Positions 1-6,584 of a stretch of DNA of 10,784 bases are shown here, one piece after another. The notes below the pieces were generated by a model. The model had not been told where the DNA came from and ran no database searches. It saw nothing but the letters and a program-made list of their open reading frames with translations. Both the position numbers and the translations under genes were made by a program. The DNA is from JBGTCD01 sp041749015 (GTDB taxonomy: Bacteria > Bacteroidota > Bacteroidia > Cytophagales > Cyclobacteriaceae), in assembly GCA_041749015.1 (NCBI GenBank), contig JBGTCD010000107.1, forward strand, positions 1-10,784, given 5' to 3'. Numbering within the stretch: position 1 is the stretch's first letter; each line of letters begins with the position of its first letter.

Positions 1-152
1 GTCGCATTAAAAGCGGAATTATAAACCACTTCTCTAATCTGTAGAACAACAACACAACAATTGCCCAGGGACCATTTTCCTTTGAAGCGGTTGATTATAT
101 TAAAAAAGGCTACCTCCGTTGTGTCCTTGGTGTTGACAGCACCTATTCTCAT
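1..152 (-). other. Open reading frame running off the left edge, uncertain
   Basis: Read on the minus strand, an ATG at 152-150 opens a frame with no stop for about 50 codons up to the window edge. It begins MRIGAVNTKD. I do not recognise it. About 50 open codons in this composition is not strong evidence, no clear ribosome binding site precedes it, and codon use is not distinctive. It would be divergent from the antitoxin/PIN pair. It may be the 5' end of a hypothetical protein or simply noncoding DNA. Confidence 0.2.
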
Positions 153-164
153 GGTAATATGCCC

Positions 165-181
165 TAATTTTGGTAAATTTG
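165..181 (+). promoter_or_regulatory. Two tandem TAnnTTTG promoter-like boxes
   Basis: TAATTTTG (165-172) and TAAATTTG (174-181) both match the Bacteroidota -7 consensus TAnnTTTG and lie 16-32 bases before the antitoxin ATG. No TTG element sits at the usual spacing upstream (TTGACA at 133-138 is too far), so this is a partial match. If active, the leader would be very short. Confidence 0.3.
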
Positions 182-197
182 TTAAAATGTTAAGAGA

Positions 198-401
198 ATG
201 ATTATTGAGAGAACTGATAAAGAAATTATTTTTAGAGTACCTGCATCAACCGATATTGATGAATTACAAGATTTAGCAGACTTTCTTGAATTTAAGGAAA
301 TAGCCAAAAAGTCAAAAGCATCCCAAAAAGATGTAGATGGGTTGGTGAAACAAATAAAGAAAGGAAGATGGTCAGGGCATAAAAATAAATTGGGTTTATG
401 A
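198..401 (+). CDS. Small antitoxin of a PIN-domain toxin-antitoxin pair
   Basis: This 67-residue protein most likely binds and neutralises the PIN toxin encoded immediately downstream, and may repress the shared promoter. What is seen: a short N-terminal strand-like stretch (IIFRVPAS) that could be a dimerising DNA-binding part, then a helical segment (about residues 20-50) and a basic tail ending KKGRWSGHKNKLGL. This is the layout of Bacteroidota antitoxins encoded before PIN genes, whose C-terminal tail usually wraps the toxin. The stop codon overlaps the toxin start as ATGA (398-401), so translation is probably coupled. The start at 198 is the first ATG after the promoter-like boxes, with only a weak purine run (AAGAG) before it. 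The family assignment rests on size, position and tail composition; I cannot name the exact family. Confidence 0.75.
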   Translation: MIIERTDKEIIFRVPASTDIDELQDLADFLEFKEIAKKSKASQKDVDGLVKQIKKGRWSGHKNKLGL

Positions 402-838
402 GAATAGTCGTTGATACTAATATTGTCTTCAGCGCACTCCTCAATACCGACTCCAATATTGCACAAATAATCTTTCAGCCAAAAACTCACTTAAATTTTT
501 ATTCTACAGATAAACTTTTAGATGAGCTCAATGAGCATCGAGATAAAATAATCAATTTGTCAGGTTACACAACCATAGAATTGGATCGATTGATTACCTT
601 AATAGCACGTAAGATAAAATTTATAAACATTCAATTAATCTCAAGGGAAACATATTTGAAAGCAGAGCAATTGACTTCTGATATTGATATTGATGATTGT
701 GAATTCGTGGCCTTAGCCGAGCATATCAAAGGAAAGCTATGGAGTGGCGACAAAAAACTAATCAGGGGCTTGACAATAAAAAAATGGAATAGGTTTATTG
801 GGACTACAGAATTGTATAAACAGGCTTTAAAAAGATAA
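398..838 (+). CDS. PIN-domain ribonuclease toxin (VapC-like)
   Basis: Probable toxin component: PIN domains of this kind are Mg2+-dependent ribonucleases that cut tRNA, rRNA or mRNA. The 146-residue protein shows the four acidic positions of the fold: D6 in the opening strand (IVVDTNIV), E43 in LLDELNEH, D100 in the acidic DIDIDDCEFVALAEH stretch, and D118 in WSGDKKL. The spacing and DDxxFVALA/SGDxxL signatures are typical of the COG1569-type branch of PIN toxins rather than the classic short VapC, and the length fits. The gene overlaps the upstream antitoxin by four bases. All catalytic residues are present and the frame is intact, so the pair looks functional. Cellular target cannot be read from sequence. 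Confidence 0.88.
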   Translation: MRIVVDTNIVFSALLNTDSNIAQIIFQPKTHLNFYSTDKLLDELNEHRDKIINLSGYTTIELDRLITLIARKIKFINIQLISRETYLKAEQLTSDIDIDDCEFVALAEHIKGKLWSGDKKLIRGLTIKKWNRFIGTTELYKQALKR

Positions 839-1005
839 TTACACCTACCATACTTGAATGCCATAGCCACGAGGGTGTCCTGGCAGGACCAATCCCAGCA
901 ACTGCTCGCAGCCACCACAAACTCCCACCGGTCACTTTAAATGCTTCCGCCCGACCTGCCATTTATTAGGTGGAGGTACGATGCGCTTTCCTGCGACCCG
1001 TCAGA
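839..1005. other. GC-rich noncoding block after the PIN gene
   Basis: The first half of the 307-base gap between the PIN gene and the TPR gene is clearly richer in G+C than the AT-rich genes on either side. It holds a perfect odd palindrome, GTCCTG-G-CAGGAC (877-889), not followed by a T run, so it is not a standard terminator. No convincing gene, start or ribosome binding site is seen on either strand. It could be a remnant of a repeat or a decayed gene. Confidence 0.4.
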
Positions 1006-1101
1006 GTTAGGATATATGACTTATCTCTTATATATTTATTTTGTTTTAATGAAAGGACAAGAGTGGTTATATATGAAATAAAGGTAATAGCCTAGGCGAT
1101 T
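1006..1101 (+). repeat. Dispersed repeat, copy A
   Basis: The first part (GTTAGGATATAT... TATATTTATTTTGTTTTAA) aligns without gaps to copies B (from 5171) and C (from 7015), matching C at about 31 of the first 40 positions. A second part (1062-1101, AGTGGTTATATATGAAATA through TAGGCGATT) matches copy C 7089-7128 at 32 of 40 positions by eye. The distance between the parts is 18 bases shorter than in C. The repeat lies directly before the TPR lipoprotein gene, in the same orientation as that gene. Confidence 0.65.
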
Positions 1102-1120
1102 GGGAATATTCGGGTACTGG

Positions 1121-1140
1121 CTCCCCTTTAGGCAAGGAGA
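1121..1140 (+). promoter_or_regulatory. Strong Shine-Dalgarno, possibly masked by a hairpin
   Basis: AAGGAGA (1134-1140) sits five bases before the TPR ATG, an unusually strong ribosome binding site for this window. CTCCCCTT (1121-1128) can pair with AAGGAG across a five-base loop if two C residues are bulged, which would hide the site. Confidence 0.4.
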
Positions 1141-1145
1141 TTAAA

Positions 1146-2123
1146 ATGAGAAACTTATATTTACTATTTTTTATTTCAATCCTAGGTTCTTGTAAGGATT
1201 CTGTAGAGAATTATCGTGAAGCTACTAATCTCTATAATCAGGAGCAATATTGGGCTGCAATTGATGTCTTAAAAAAACTCGGTCAAAATAATTCGACCAA
1301 TCCAATATATCAAAATGATATTGGAGCTTGTTTAATCCAAATGGATAGTTTTAGATTAGCTGTTACTCACTTAACTGAAGCTATCAGAATTGATCCAAAT
1401 TTCTATAAATCCTACCTCAATCGTGGATTAGCTTATTTTGAATTAAAAGAATATCAAAAGGCAATTTCAGATTATTCCAAGGGGATGGAATTAGATACAG
1501 CATCATATGACAGGCTAAATTATAGAGGAACCAGTTATTCAAAAATAGGACAAGATAGTTTGGCTATTATTGATTTTACTGAAGCTATAAAACTTAATCC
1601 CAGCAAAGGTCAGGCATACCGAAATAGAAGCACATCATATGATTTAACTAATCAATTCGATAAGGCCATTCAGGATTTAGAAATTGCAATTGAACTAGAA
1701 CCTAATAATCCAAAAGGTTACAGCAACAGAGGTAGAATTTATCGATTGAACCATAAGAAAAAAGAAGCTATTAATGATCTTAAAGTTGCGCTCCAACTCG
1801 ACTCATTGAATTATGAAAACTATCTATACCTTGGAAATGCGTTTTATGATTCTGGTCTATACAATTTAGCTCTTGAACAATATGAGTTAGCACTTCAGCG
1901 CACCCAAAACGACAAAGGCATTATTTACTATTGGAAAGGAAACACATATAAAAAATTAGGAGATTATAGCAAAGCATTAAAGTTTTACAAAAAATCACGT
2001 AAACTAAATCCGGAACACCCCGAAACACTTCAAGAGTTGCAGAAATTATACCATGAATTTGAGTTTGCGCAAATGAAAATGAGTGCTGAAAATGACTATT
2101 CCTACAGGCAGGGAGGGGCATAA
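1146..2123 (+). CDS. TPR-repeat lipoprotein
   Basis: A 325-residue protein, probably exported and lipid-anchored: the N-terminus is MRNLYLLFFISILGSC, a short hydrophobic signal ending in a lipobox (ILGSC) with the acylated cysteine at residue 16. The rest, about residues 22-310, is a run of roughly eight tetratricopeptide repeats, with recurring features such as YLNRGLAYFELKEYQKAISDY, AYRNRSTSYDL and YYWKGNTYKKLGDYSKAL. TPR arrays are protein-protein interaction scaffolds; no enzymatic domain is visible, so the partner and role are unknown. The start is fixed by AAGGAGA just upstream. It stands alone: 131 bases separate it from the next gene, and repeat copy A lies in its leader. The C-terminal tail is polar, with no second membrane segment. 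Confidence 0.88.
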   Translation: MRNLYLLFFISILGSCKDSVENYREATNLYNQEQYWAAIDVLKKLGQNNSTNPIYQNDIGACLIQMDSFRLAVTHLTEAIRIDPNFYKSYLNRGLAYFELKEYQKAISDYSKGMELDTASYDRLNYRGTSYSKIGQDSLAIIDFTEAIKLNPSKGQAYRNRSTSYDLTNQFDKAIQDLEIAIELEPNNPKGYSNRGRIYRLNHKKKEAINDLKVALQLDSLNYENYLYLGNAFYDSGLYNLALEQYELALQRTQNDKGIIYYWKGNTYKKLGDYSKALKFYKKSRKLNPEHPETLQELQKLYHEFEFAQMKMSAENDYSYRQGGA

Positions 2124-2254
2124 GTCGGTAAGTTTTTTTGCTTAGTTCAATGTTTGGTCAGGTGGGACAATGAAGCGTTTCAAAATCCAATGGGGCTCCA
2201 GACAATTTAGCCAGGGCAAAAAAATCGTTAAATAAATGAAACTGACTTCTAGTA

Positions 2255-3244
2255 ATGATAATTAAGCAAATCTTTTTAACGGCACTATTAACAGTTTCTC
2301 CACTAATCTCATTTGCAGAGCAATATTATACCACCACCACAGAATTAAATGTAAGGACCGGACCAGGTATAGACCATCCTGTTTCTTTTACTCTACAGAA
2401 AGGAGCCGAGGTTGAGTTTGTAGCTAGTATAAATCAATGGTATAAAATCAAGTATATTGGAAAAACTGGTTATGTCAATTCAAAGTATTTAAACCACAGC
2501 AGAAACATAACTGTTAAAAGATCATCAGAAGCCCCGCAAACAGTACCATACCTAATCATAGGTGCTTTCATTATTTTAGCATTCTATGGTTTTTTTATTA
2601 TCTACAGAAAGATATATGACATAATACAATTAAGAAGTGTCACAGATAGAAAAAGAGGCACCCAGTCCGAAAGAGATTTAATTTTACAACTTTTGAAATT
2701 TGGAATACCTAAACACAAGATTTTTCATGACCTGTTTTTAGAAAACCGTCAAGGAAGGTCTTCCCAAATCGACTTGGTCGTTATCACGAAGGTGGGCATC
2801 ATTGTTTTTGAGGTAAAGGATTATAGTGGGTGGATTTATGGCAGTGGAAATCAAACAAAATGGACTAAGGTATTGGCCTATGGTAAACAGAAATATCGTT
2901 TCTATAATCCCATAATGCAAAACAATAAGCATATAGATGTTTTAAGAAAAAAACTCTATCAGTTTAAAGAATTACCGTATTTTTCGATGGTGGTTTTCTA
3001 CGGTGACTGTGAATTAAAAGATATCGACTATGTTCCTAATGGCTTATTTGTTGTTAAATCGAAAAGGGTTAAGGAGGTTTTGAGAAAAATATTGCGAGAA
3101 AATGGTCCGGTTCCGTATTCCGACGAAAATGAGGTAATTCGGTTCTTAAGACAAGCTGCTGAAAATGGGGGCATTTTAGAAAATCAAATTCAGCATAGTG
3201 AAAACATTAAAGATATGTTGGGTACCCTTAGAGTATTTGATTAG
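2255..3244 (+). CDS. SH3b - transmembrane - NERD nuclease-like fusion protein
   Basis: A 329-residue protein with three parts. Residues 1-21 are a cleavable-looking signal peptide (LLTVSPLISFA). About 24-80 is a bacterial SH3 domain (LNVRTGPGIDHP, then WYKIKYIGKTGYVNSKYL), a fold that in exported proteins often binds cell-wall peptides. About 97-118 is a membrane helix followed by basic residues (YRK, RKR), which places the C-terminus in the cytoplasm. About 133-250 is a NERD (nuclease-related) domain with E139 in GTQSERD, D173 in SSQIDLVV and the E186-x-K188 pair in VFEVKDYSG: the D...ExK arrangement of restriction-endonuclease-like folds. The active site looks intact. Inference: an envelope sensor joined to a cytoplasmic nuclease. 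Only 13 bases separate it from the DUF2019-like gene, so the two are probably co-transcribed. Substrate is unknown; many NERD proteins are uncharacterised. Confidence 0.85.
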   Translation: MIIKQIFLTALLTVSPLISFAEQYYTTTTELNVRTGPGIDHPVSFTLQKGAEVEFVASINQWYKIKYIGKTGYVNSKYLNHSRNITVKRSSEAPQTVPYLIIGAFIILAFYGFFIIYRKIYDIIQLRSVTDRKRGTQSERDLILQLLKFGIPKHKIFHDLFLENRQGRSSQIDLVVITKVGIIVFEVKDYSGWIYGSGNQTKWTKVLAYGKQKYRFYNPIMQNNKHIDVLRKKLYQFKELPYFSMVVFYGDCELKDIDYVPNGLFVVKSKRVKEVLRKILRENGPVPYSDENEVIRFLRQAAENGGILENQIQHSENIKDMLGTLRVFD

Positions 3245-3257
3245 AGTACTTCACCAC

Positions 3258-3623
3258 ATGATGACTGCTGACGAATTAATAGAAGAATATAAGAACCTAC
3301 CAAGGAATTGCTATCATGTCGATTACAGTGACAAGAAAGCAGTTAAGAGAAACAATGCCTCAGTGGAAAGGATGTATCAAATAATTGAGACTATCAATAA
3401 TGATTTTGGTAAAGAGGGGATCCTAAAACTAAAAGCGTTACTTGACATCACTGACTTCCAGACCAACTTGTGGATTGCGATTCACTTGATGGAGAAAGTT
3501 GCCTTAGACAAGGAGACAGAGAAGAAAGCATTAAGCATAATTGAAAAAGCCGCTGCGGGTGACGGTGGTTTAGGCTTTCGATACTGGCTAAGGGACTGGA
3601 AATTAAAACAAGAGAGAAACTGA
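3258..3623 (+). CDS. DUF2019-like protein
   Basis: A 121-residue, probably cytoplasmic, mostly helical protein. The segment from about residue 60 on (LLDITDFQTNLWIAIHLMEK, EKKALSIIEKAA, GDGGLGFRYWLRDWK) resembles the HEAT-like C-terminal pattern of DUF2019 proteins, which end in a glycine-containing GF...L..WK motif. The molecular function of that family is not established as far as I know. The ATG pair at 3258/3261 is preferred over an ATG at 3198, which would overlap the NERD gene by 47 bases and add an extension unlike the family. The 13-base gap to the preceding stop points to one transcript with the NERD fusion, so a regulator, inhibitor or accessory role for that protein is possible but inferred. 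Family recognition is by eye. Confidence 0.68.
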   Translation: MMTADELIEEYKNLPRNCYHVDYSDKKAVKRNNASVERMYQIIETINNDFGKEGILKLKALLDITDFQTNLWIAIHLMEKVALDKETEKKALSIIEKAAAGDGGLGFRYWLRDWKLKQERN

Positions 3624-3767
3624 AGAATAAAAAATAACTGTGGCCAATAGCGCACCAGTTTACGGAAATGGAAGGACTAATCAATCAGAAATAGCCTCAA
3701 CATTAAAAGTTAAGCCATACAATCAAACTGATCAAAAAAAGTTAAATTAGCATAAAGAAATTAAGAC

Positions 3768-3932
3768 ATGGTGACAGTTATAAAAAAAGGATCTGACAAA
3801 AAGAAGATTGAGAAAGCACTTTCTAAAATTAAGGGCAAGAAGAAATTTGATGCCTATAAATATTGCGGGACAGTAAAATTAAAAGAAGAGCCTTTGGAGA
3901 TTCAAAAAAAAATGAGACATCAGTGGGAATAG
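3768..3932 (+). CDS. Solitary small antitoxin-like protein
   Basis: A 54-residue basic protein starting MVTVIKKGSDKKKIEKAL and ending EPLEIQKKMRHQWE. The pattern of an N-terminal KKGSDKK stretch, a helix, FDAYKYCGTVKLKE and a final IQKKMRHQWE is what I know from short Bacteroidota antitoxins normally encoded just before a PIN or other type II toxin gene. Here no toxin follows: the 35 bases after the stop lead straight into the oxidoreductase gene. So it is either a leftover whose toxin has been lost, an anti-addiction antitoxin that neutralises a related toxin elsewhere, or a free regulator. The frame is complete with no disabling change. Upstream context is the end of the DUF2019-like gene, 144 bases away. 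No strong ribosome binding site is seen. Confidence 0.68.
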   Translation: MVTVIKKGSDKKKIEKALSKIKGKKKFDAYKYCGTVKLKEEPLEIQKKMRHQWE

Positions 3933-3967
3933 TATCTTTCTTGGTACAGCCCTAACCATCCCAACCA

Positions 3968-5074
3968 ATGCCCTCTAAATTTCTATTCATATTTTTCTTT
4001 CTAATGATGACGTCAGGTAATTTATTAGCTCAGAAAGCGCCTGTTAAAATCGGTGTGGTGGGGCTTACGCATACCCATGTGCATTGGATCCTGGGTCTGG
4101 AAGACCGTGGTGATATTCGGGTGGTTGGGATAGTAGAGTCCAATAGAGAATTGGCAGAACGGTACTCCGGGCAGCACGGCTTTCCGATGACCATGGTTTA
4201 CAATACCATTGAAGAAATGATTGCTGCCACCCATCCGGAGGCGGTCACCGCCTTTGGGACTATCTATGAGCATCTGGAAGTGGTAGCAATATGCGCGCCT
4301 CTGGGCATCCATGTCATGGTGGAGAAGCCCCTGGCAGTAAACCTGGACCATGCCAAAAAGATGGAGCAGCTCGCCAAAAAACATGACATCCATCTGCTCA
4401 CCAATTACGAGACTACCTGGTACCCCTCCAATCACAAGGCCTATGACTTGTTAAAATCCGGCGCTGTTGGGGACTTGCGCAAGGTCATCATCCGTGATGG
4501 GCATAAAGGCCCCAAAAATATAGGGGTGAATAATGAATTTTTGGAATGGCTCATCGACCCTGTCCAAAACGGTGGGGGCGCCCTGATGGATTTTGGCTGT
4601 TACGGTGCCAACCTGATGACCTGGCTCCTGGATGGCCAAAAGCCCATTTCAGTGACTGCCGTAACCCAACAGCTACAGGAAGAGCACAATCCGGAGGTGG
4701 ATGACGATGCGATCATCATTCTGACCTACGATCATTCCAACGCGATCATCCAGGCCTCGTGGAACTGGCCCATCGGCAGGAAAGATATGGCCATCTATGG
4801 CCTGAAGGGTGCCTTGTACGCAGACAACCGGCACCAGCTTCGCATCCGCATCGCTGAGGGCTACGATGGTTATCAGGAGGAGTCTTACAATTTAGAAGAA
4901 CGTCCGGCACCCCTGGATGATCCCTTTGCTTTGTTTGCTGCCGTCATCAATGGCGAAATTACTCTGGCGCCTTACGACCTCTCCTCCCTGGAAAACAATA
5001 TGATCGTCATGGAAATCCTGGAGGCTGCAAGAATCAGTGCTGAATCGAAAAGCACTGTGGTGCTCGGGGAGTAG
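3968..5074 (+). CDS. Exported Gfo/Idh/MocA-family oxidoreductase
   Basis: A 368-residue member of the Gfo/Idh/MocA family, NAD(P)-dependent oxidoreductases acting mainly on sugars and related polyols. The Rossmann start is IGVVGLTHTHVHWIL (about residues 28-42), a variant of GxGxxG in which the second glycine is replaced. The EKPLAV motif (about 119-124) supplies the usual catalytic lysine, and GGGALMDFGCYGANLMTWLL (about 199-218) is the conserved C-terminal-domain segment. The N-terminus (FLFIFFFLMMTSGNLLAQ) is a Sec-type signal peptide without a twin arginine, so the enzyme should be periplasmic, which is odd for a nucleotide-cofactor enzyme. Base composition is near half G+C with many CTG, GGC and ATC codons, in sharp contrast to the AT-rich neighbours. 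It appears to be a single-gene unit. Substrate cannot be assigned. Confidence 0.9.
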   Translation: MPSKFLFIFFFLMMTSGNLLAQKAPVKIGVVGLTHTHVHWILGLEDRGDIRVVGIVESNRELAERYSGQHGFPMTMVYNTIEEMIAATHPEAVTAFGTIYEHLEVVAICAPLGIHVMVEKPLAVNLDHAKKMEQLAKKHDIHLLTNYETTWYPSNHKAYDLLKSGAVGDLRKVIIRDGHKGPKNIGVNNEFLEWLIDPVQNGGGALMDFGCYGANLMTWLLDGQKPISVTAVTQQLQEEHNPEVDDDAIIILTYDHSNAIIQASWNWPIGRKDMAIYGLKGALYADNRHQLRIRIAEGYDGYQEESYNLEERPAPLDDPFALFAAVINGEITLAPYDLSSLENNMIVMEILEAARISAESKSTVVLGE

Positions 5075-5170
5075 GTGGCGGCTGCTTTTAATACGCTGGT
5101 CAATGATGCCCTTTTAAAACTCAGCTGTTTCAACTCCCTGATTATCCTATAGATCCAAGGTGGTTTAGGA

Positions 5171-5220
5171 ATTAGGAAATATCAATTGCCTCAAATATAT
5201 TTAGCTTGTTTTAAGAAGAT
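5171..5220 (+). repeat. Dispersed repeat, copy B
   Basis: Fifty bases starting ATTAGGAAATAT match copy C (7015-7064) at 43 of 50 positions, including an uninterrupted TCAAATATATTTA core and TTGTTTTAAGAAG end. It lies in the gap between the oxidoreductase gene and the membrane-protein gene. A weaker continuation, AGTGGTTA-ATATG (5268-5280), resembles the second half of copies A and C and would overlap the start of the next gene. Confidence 0.7.
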
Positions 5221-5277
5221 AAATTGGATAATAGAGTGAAATTCAATTAAATAGTAAACCAGATAAAAGTGGTTAAT

Positions 5278-5841
5278 ATGTATAAAAGTTCTCCATTTAC
5301 ATTTATTTTTAAATTCTTCTTTCCATTTTTTATGCTAGCAGGATTGATTTTTGGTATTTATATAGCATGGATTGAAGGTTCGCCTGAATCTCAAGGATTT
5401 GCGAAAGCCATGATTACCGTAACGATATGGCTATCAATTTTTTTAGTTCAAATGCCCTTTCGACTAAAAAATATTGAAACAACGGATAATGGAATTATAA
5501 TTAAAGATTTCGGTAAAGAAACTATCATCGATTATAAAGATATCCAGTGGATCACAAAATTTGATTTTAGTAGCCCATGGTTTGTGTCAATTAAATATTA
5601 TATAAAGGAGACAGGTGAGTATAAAAAAATCTCATTTATGCCGAATCAAAGTGACCAGCGATTTTTTGCAAATGACGCAATGACAGAATTTATTAAGAAT
5701 AAGATTATTACAGAAAACTTAAATTATTCAAAAGATACTCAGCCTTCCCAGATTAAGAATTTTGCCTTACTAATGATTTTGGGAACACCATTTGCAATAT
5801 TAGGATTTTACTTTATGATTGAAGCGATGAAGATATTTTGA
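5278..5841 (+). CDS. Membrane protein with a PH-like middle domain
   Basis: A 187-residue integral membrane protein. It has two N-terminal helices (about residues 8-30 and 43-61), a soluble middle (about 63-135, LKNIETTDNGIIIKDFGKETIIDYKDIQWI and onward) that looks like the beta-rich bacterial PH-type domain found between membrane helices in other proteins, and a C-terminal helix (about 160-183, FALLMILGTPFAILGFYFMI). Function is unknown. The ATG at 5278 is preferred to the GTG at 5269, three codons upstream; neither has a good ribosome binding site. Repeat copy B lies in its leader, and the MntA gene follows after 60 bases, so it may share a transcript with the toxin-antitoxin genes, although a promoter-like box precedes mntA. 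Confidence 0.75.
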   Translation: MYKSSPFTFIFKFFFPFFMLAGLIFGIYIAWIEGSPESQGFAKAMITVTIWLSIFLVQMPFRLKNIETTDNGIIIKDFGKETIIDYKDIQWITKFDFSSPWFVSIKYYIKETGEYKKISFMPNQSDQRFFANDAMTEFIKNKIITENLNYSKDTQPSQIKNFALLMILGTPFAILGFYFMIEAMKIF

Positions 5842-5889
5842 TAAACCGCTATAATGTAAAATATCCAAGACAAGTCAGAGAAATTTTCC

Positions 5890-5897
5890 TAAATTTG
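5890..5897 (+). promoter_or_regulatory. TAnnTTTG promoter-like box before mntA
   Basis: TAAATTTG matches the Bacteroidota -7 consensus and ends only four bases before the mntA ATG. No TTG element is seen at the right distance. If used, the transcript would be leaderless or nearly so. Confidence 0.25.
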
Positions 5898-5901
5898 ATA
5901 T

Positions 5902-6192
5902 ATGAAACAATCAGTTGATATAGAGACCAAGTTACAAGAGCTAAAACCTGTTTTATTCAACAAATTTCATGTTAGCAAAATTGGATACTTCGGTTCATTT
6001 GCGACTGGTGGGCAGACGGACAAAAGTGACCTTGACTTATTAGTTGAATTTTCACAACCAATCGGATGGGAGTTCTTTACGCTTGAGAAGTTTCTTGAAC
6101 AAGAGTTCGGACTATCTATTGACCTGGTGACCAAAGATGCCTTAAAAGAAAGAATCAAAAGACCAATTTTAAACCAAGTTAAATTCGTTTGA
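5902..6192 (+). CDS. mntA: MntA-type nucleotidyltransferase antitoxin
   Basis: The antitoxin of a MntA/HepT (type VII) pair. In characterised systems MntA transfers AMP from ATP to a tyrosine next to the HEPN active site of HepT and so silences it. The 96-residue length fits the minimal nucleotidyltransferase family. The signature GSX10DXD is complete: G31-S32 in GYFGSFATG and D43/D45 in KSDLDLLVEF, with a third acidic residue at D74 (SIDLVT). The gene ends GTTTGA, and the TTGA overlaps the putative TTG start of hepT, so the two are translationally coupled in the order antitoxin then toxin. The pair lies between repeat copies B and C. Nothing suggests it is broken. Confidence 0.92.
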   Translation: MKQSVDIETKLQELKPVLFNKFHVSKIGYFGSFATGGQTDKSDLDLLVEFSQPIGWEFFTLEKFLEQEFGLSIDLVTKDALKERIKRPILNQVKFV

Positions 6193-6548
6193 AGCCAAGC
6201 CGCCGGGATAATATTCTATATCTTGAAGACATCGTAATTGCGATGGACCGAATCCATGAATATATTTCAGGATTGGACCTTATTAAATTTAAAAGAGACT
6301 ACAAGACCGTAGATGCTGTAATCCGTAACTTTGAGGTTATAGGAGAAGCAAGTAAAAACCTATCAAAAGACATTAAGGACAACTACCCAAATGTTCCCTG
6401 GGAAGAAATGTACAGACTTAGAAATAGAATATCACATGAATATTTCGGTATTGACTATGAAATAATCTGGGACATTATTTCCAGACATTTGCCAAACAAT
6501 CACAAGGACATCAAAGCAATTCTTGATATCGAACGACAAAAGGAATAA
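6189..6548 (+). CDS. hepT: HepT-type HEPN ribonuclease toxin
   Basis: The toxin of the MntA/HepT pair, a HEPN-fold ribonuclease that acts as a dimer and is modified by MntA. The 119-residue protein contains the intact active-site motif RX4HXY: R78-N-R-I-S-H83-E-Y85 in RLRNRISHEYFGID, where the tyrosine is the expected AMPylation site. The early YLEDIVIAMDRIHEYI helix and VIRNFEVIGEASKNL segment are typical of HepT. The start is a TTG (6189-6191) overlapping the mntA stop as TTGA; the next in-frame Met is inside the first conserved helix (AMDRIH), so an ATG start would remove part of the fold. A rare start codon would lower toxin relative to antitoxin. The HigA-type gene begins 36 bases downstream. 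Confidence 0.92.
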   Translation: MKPSRRDNILYLEDIVIAMDRIHEYISGLDLIKFKRDYKTVDAVIRNFEVIGEASKNLSKDIKDNYPNVPWEEMYRLRNRISHEYFGIDYEIIWDIISRHLPNNHKDIKAILDIERQKE

Positions 6549-6584
6549 GGCTCATGATGCTAAAAATATTTAAAATTAGTTATT

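Noticed and set aside
133..138. TTGACA as the -35 element of the antitoxin promoter
   Set aside because: It is 29 bases or more from the TAnnTTTG boxes, too far for the usual spacing.
631..918. Minus-strand 95-residue frame over the end of the PIN gene
   Set aside because: It lies mostly antisense to a well-supported PIN gene including its catalytic end, and shows no family signature.
3198..3257. Longer N-terminus for the DUF2019-like protein
   Set aside because: It would overlap the NERD gene and add about 20 residues with no family resemblance; the ATG pair at 3258/3261 follows the NERD stop closely and gives a normal length.
3640..3750. GTG-started 36-residue frame between the DUF2019-like gene and the small antitoxin gene
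   Set aside because: Short, no ribosome binding site, not recognised as any family and low-complexity Asn/Gln/Lys content; more likely chance in AT-rich DNA.
4025..4639. Minus-strand open frames inside the oxidoreductase gene
   Set aside because: They are antisense shadows produced by the GC-rich codon use of a clearly real gene.
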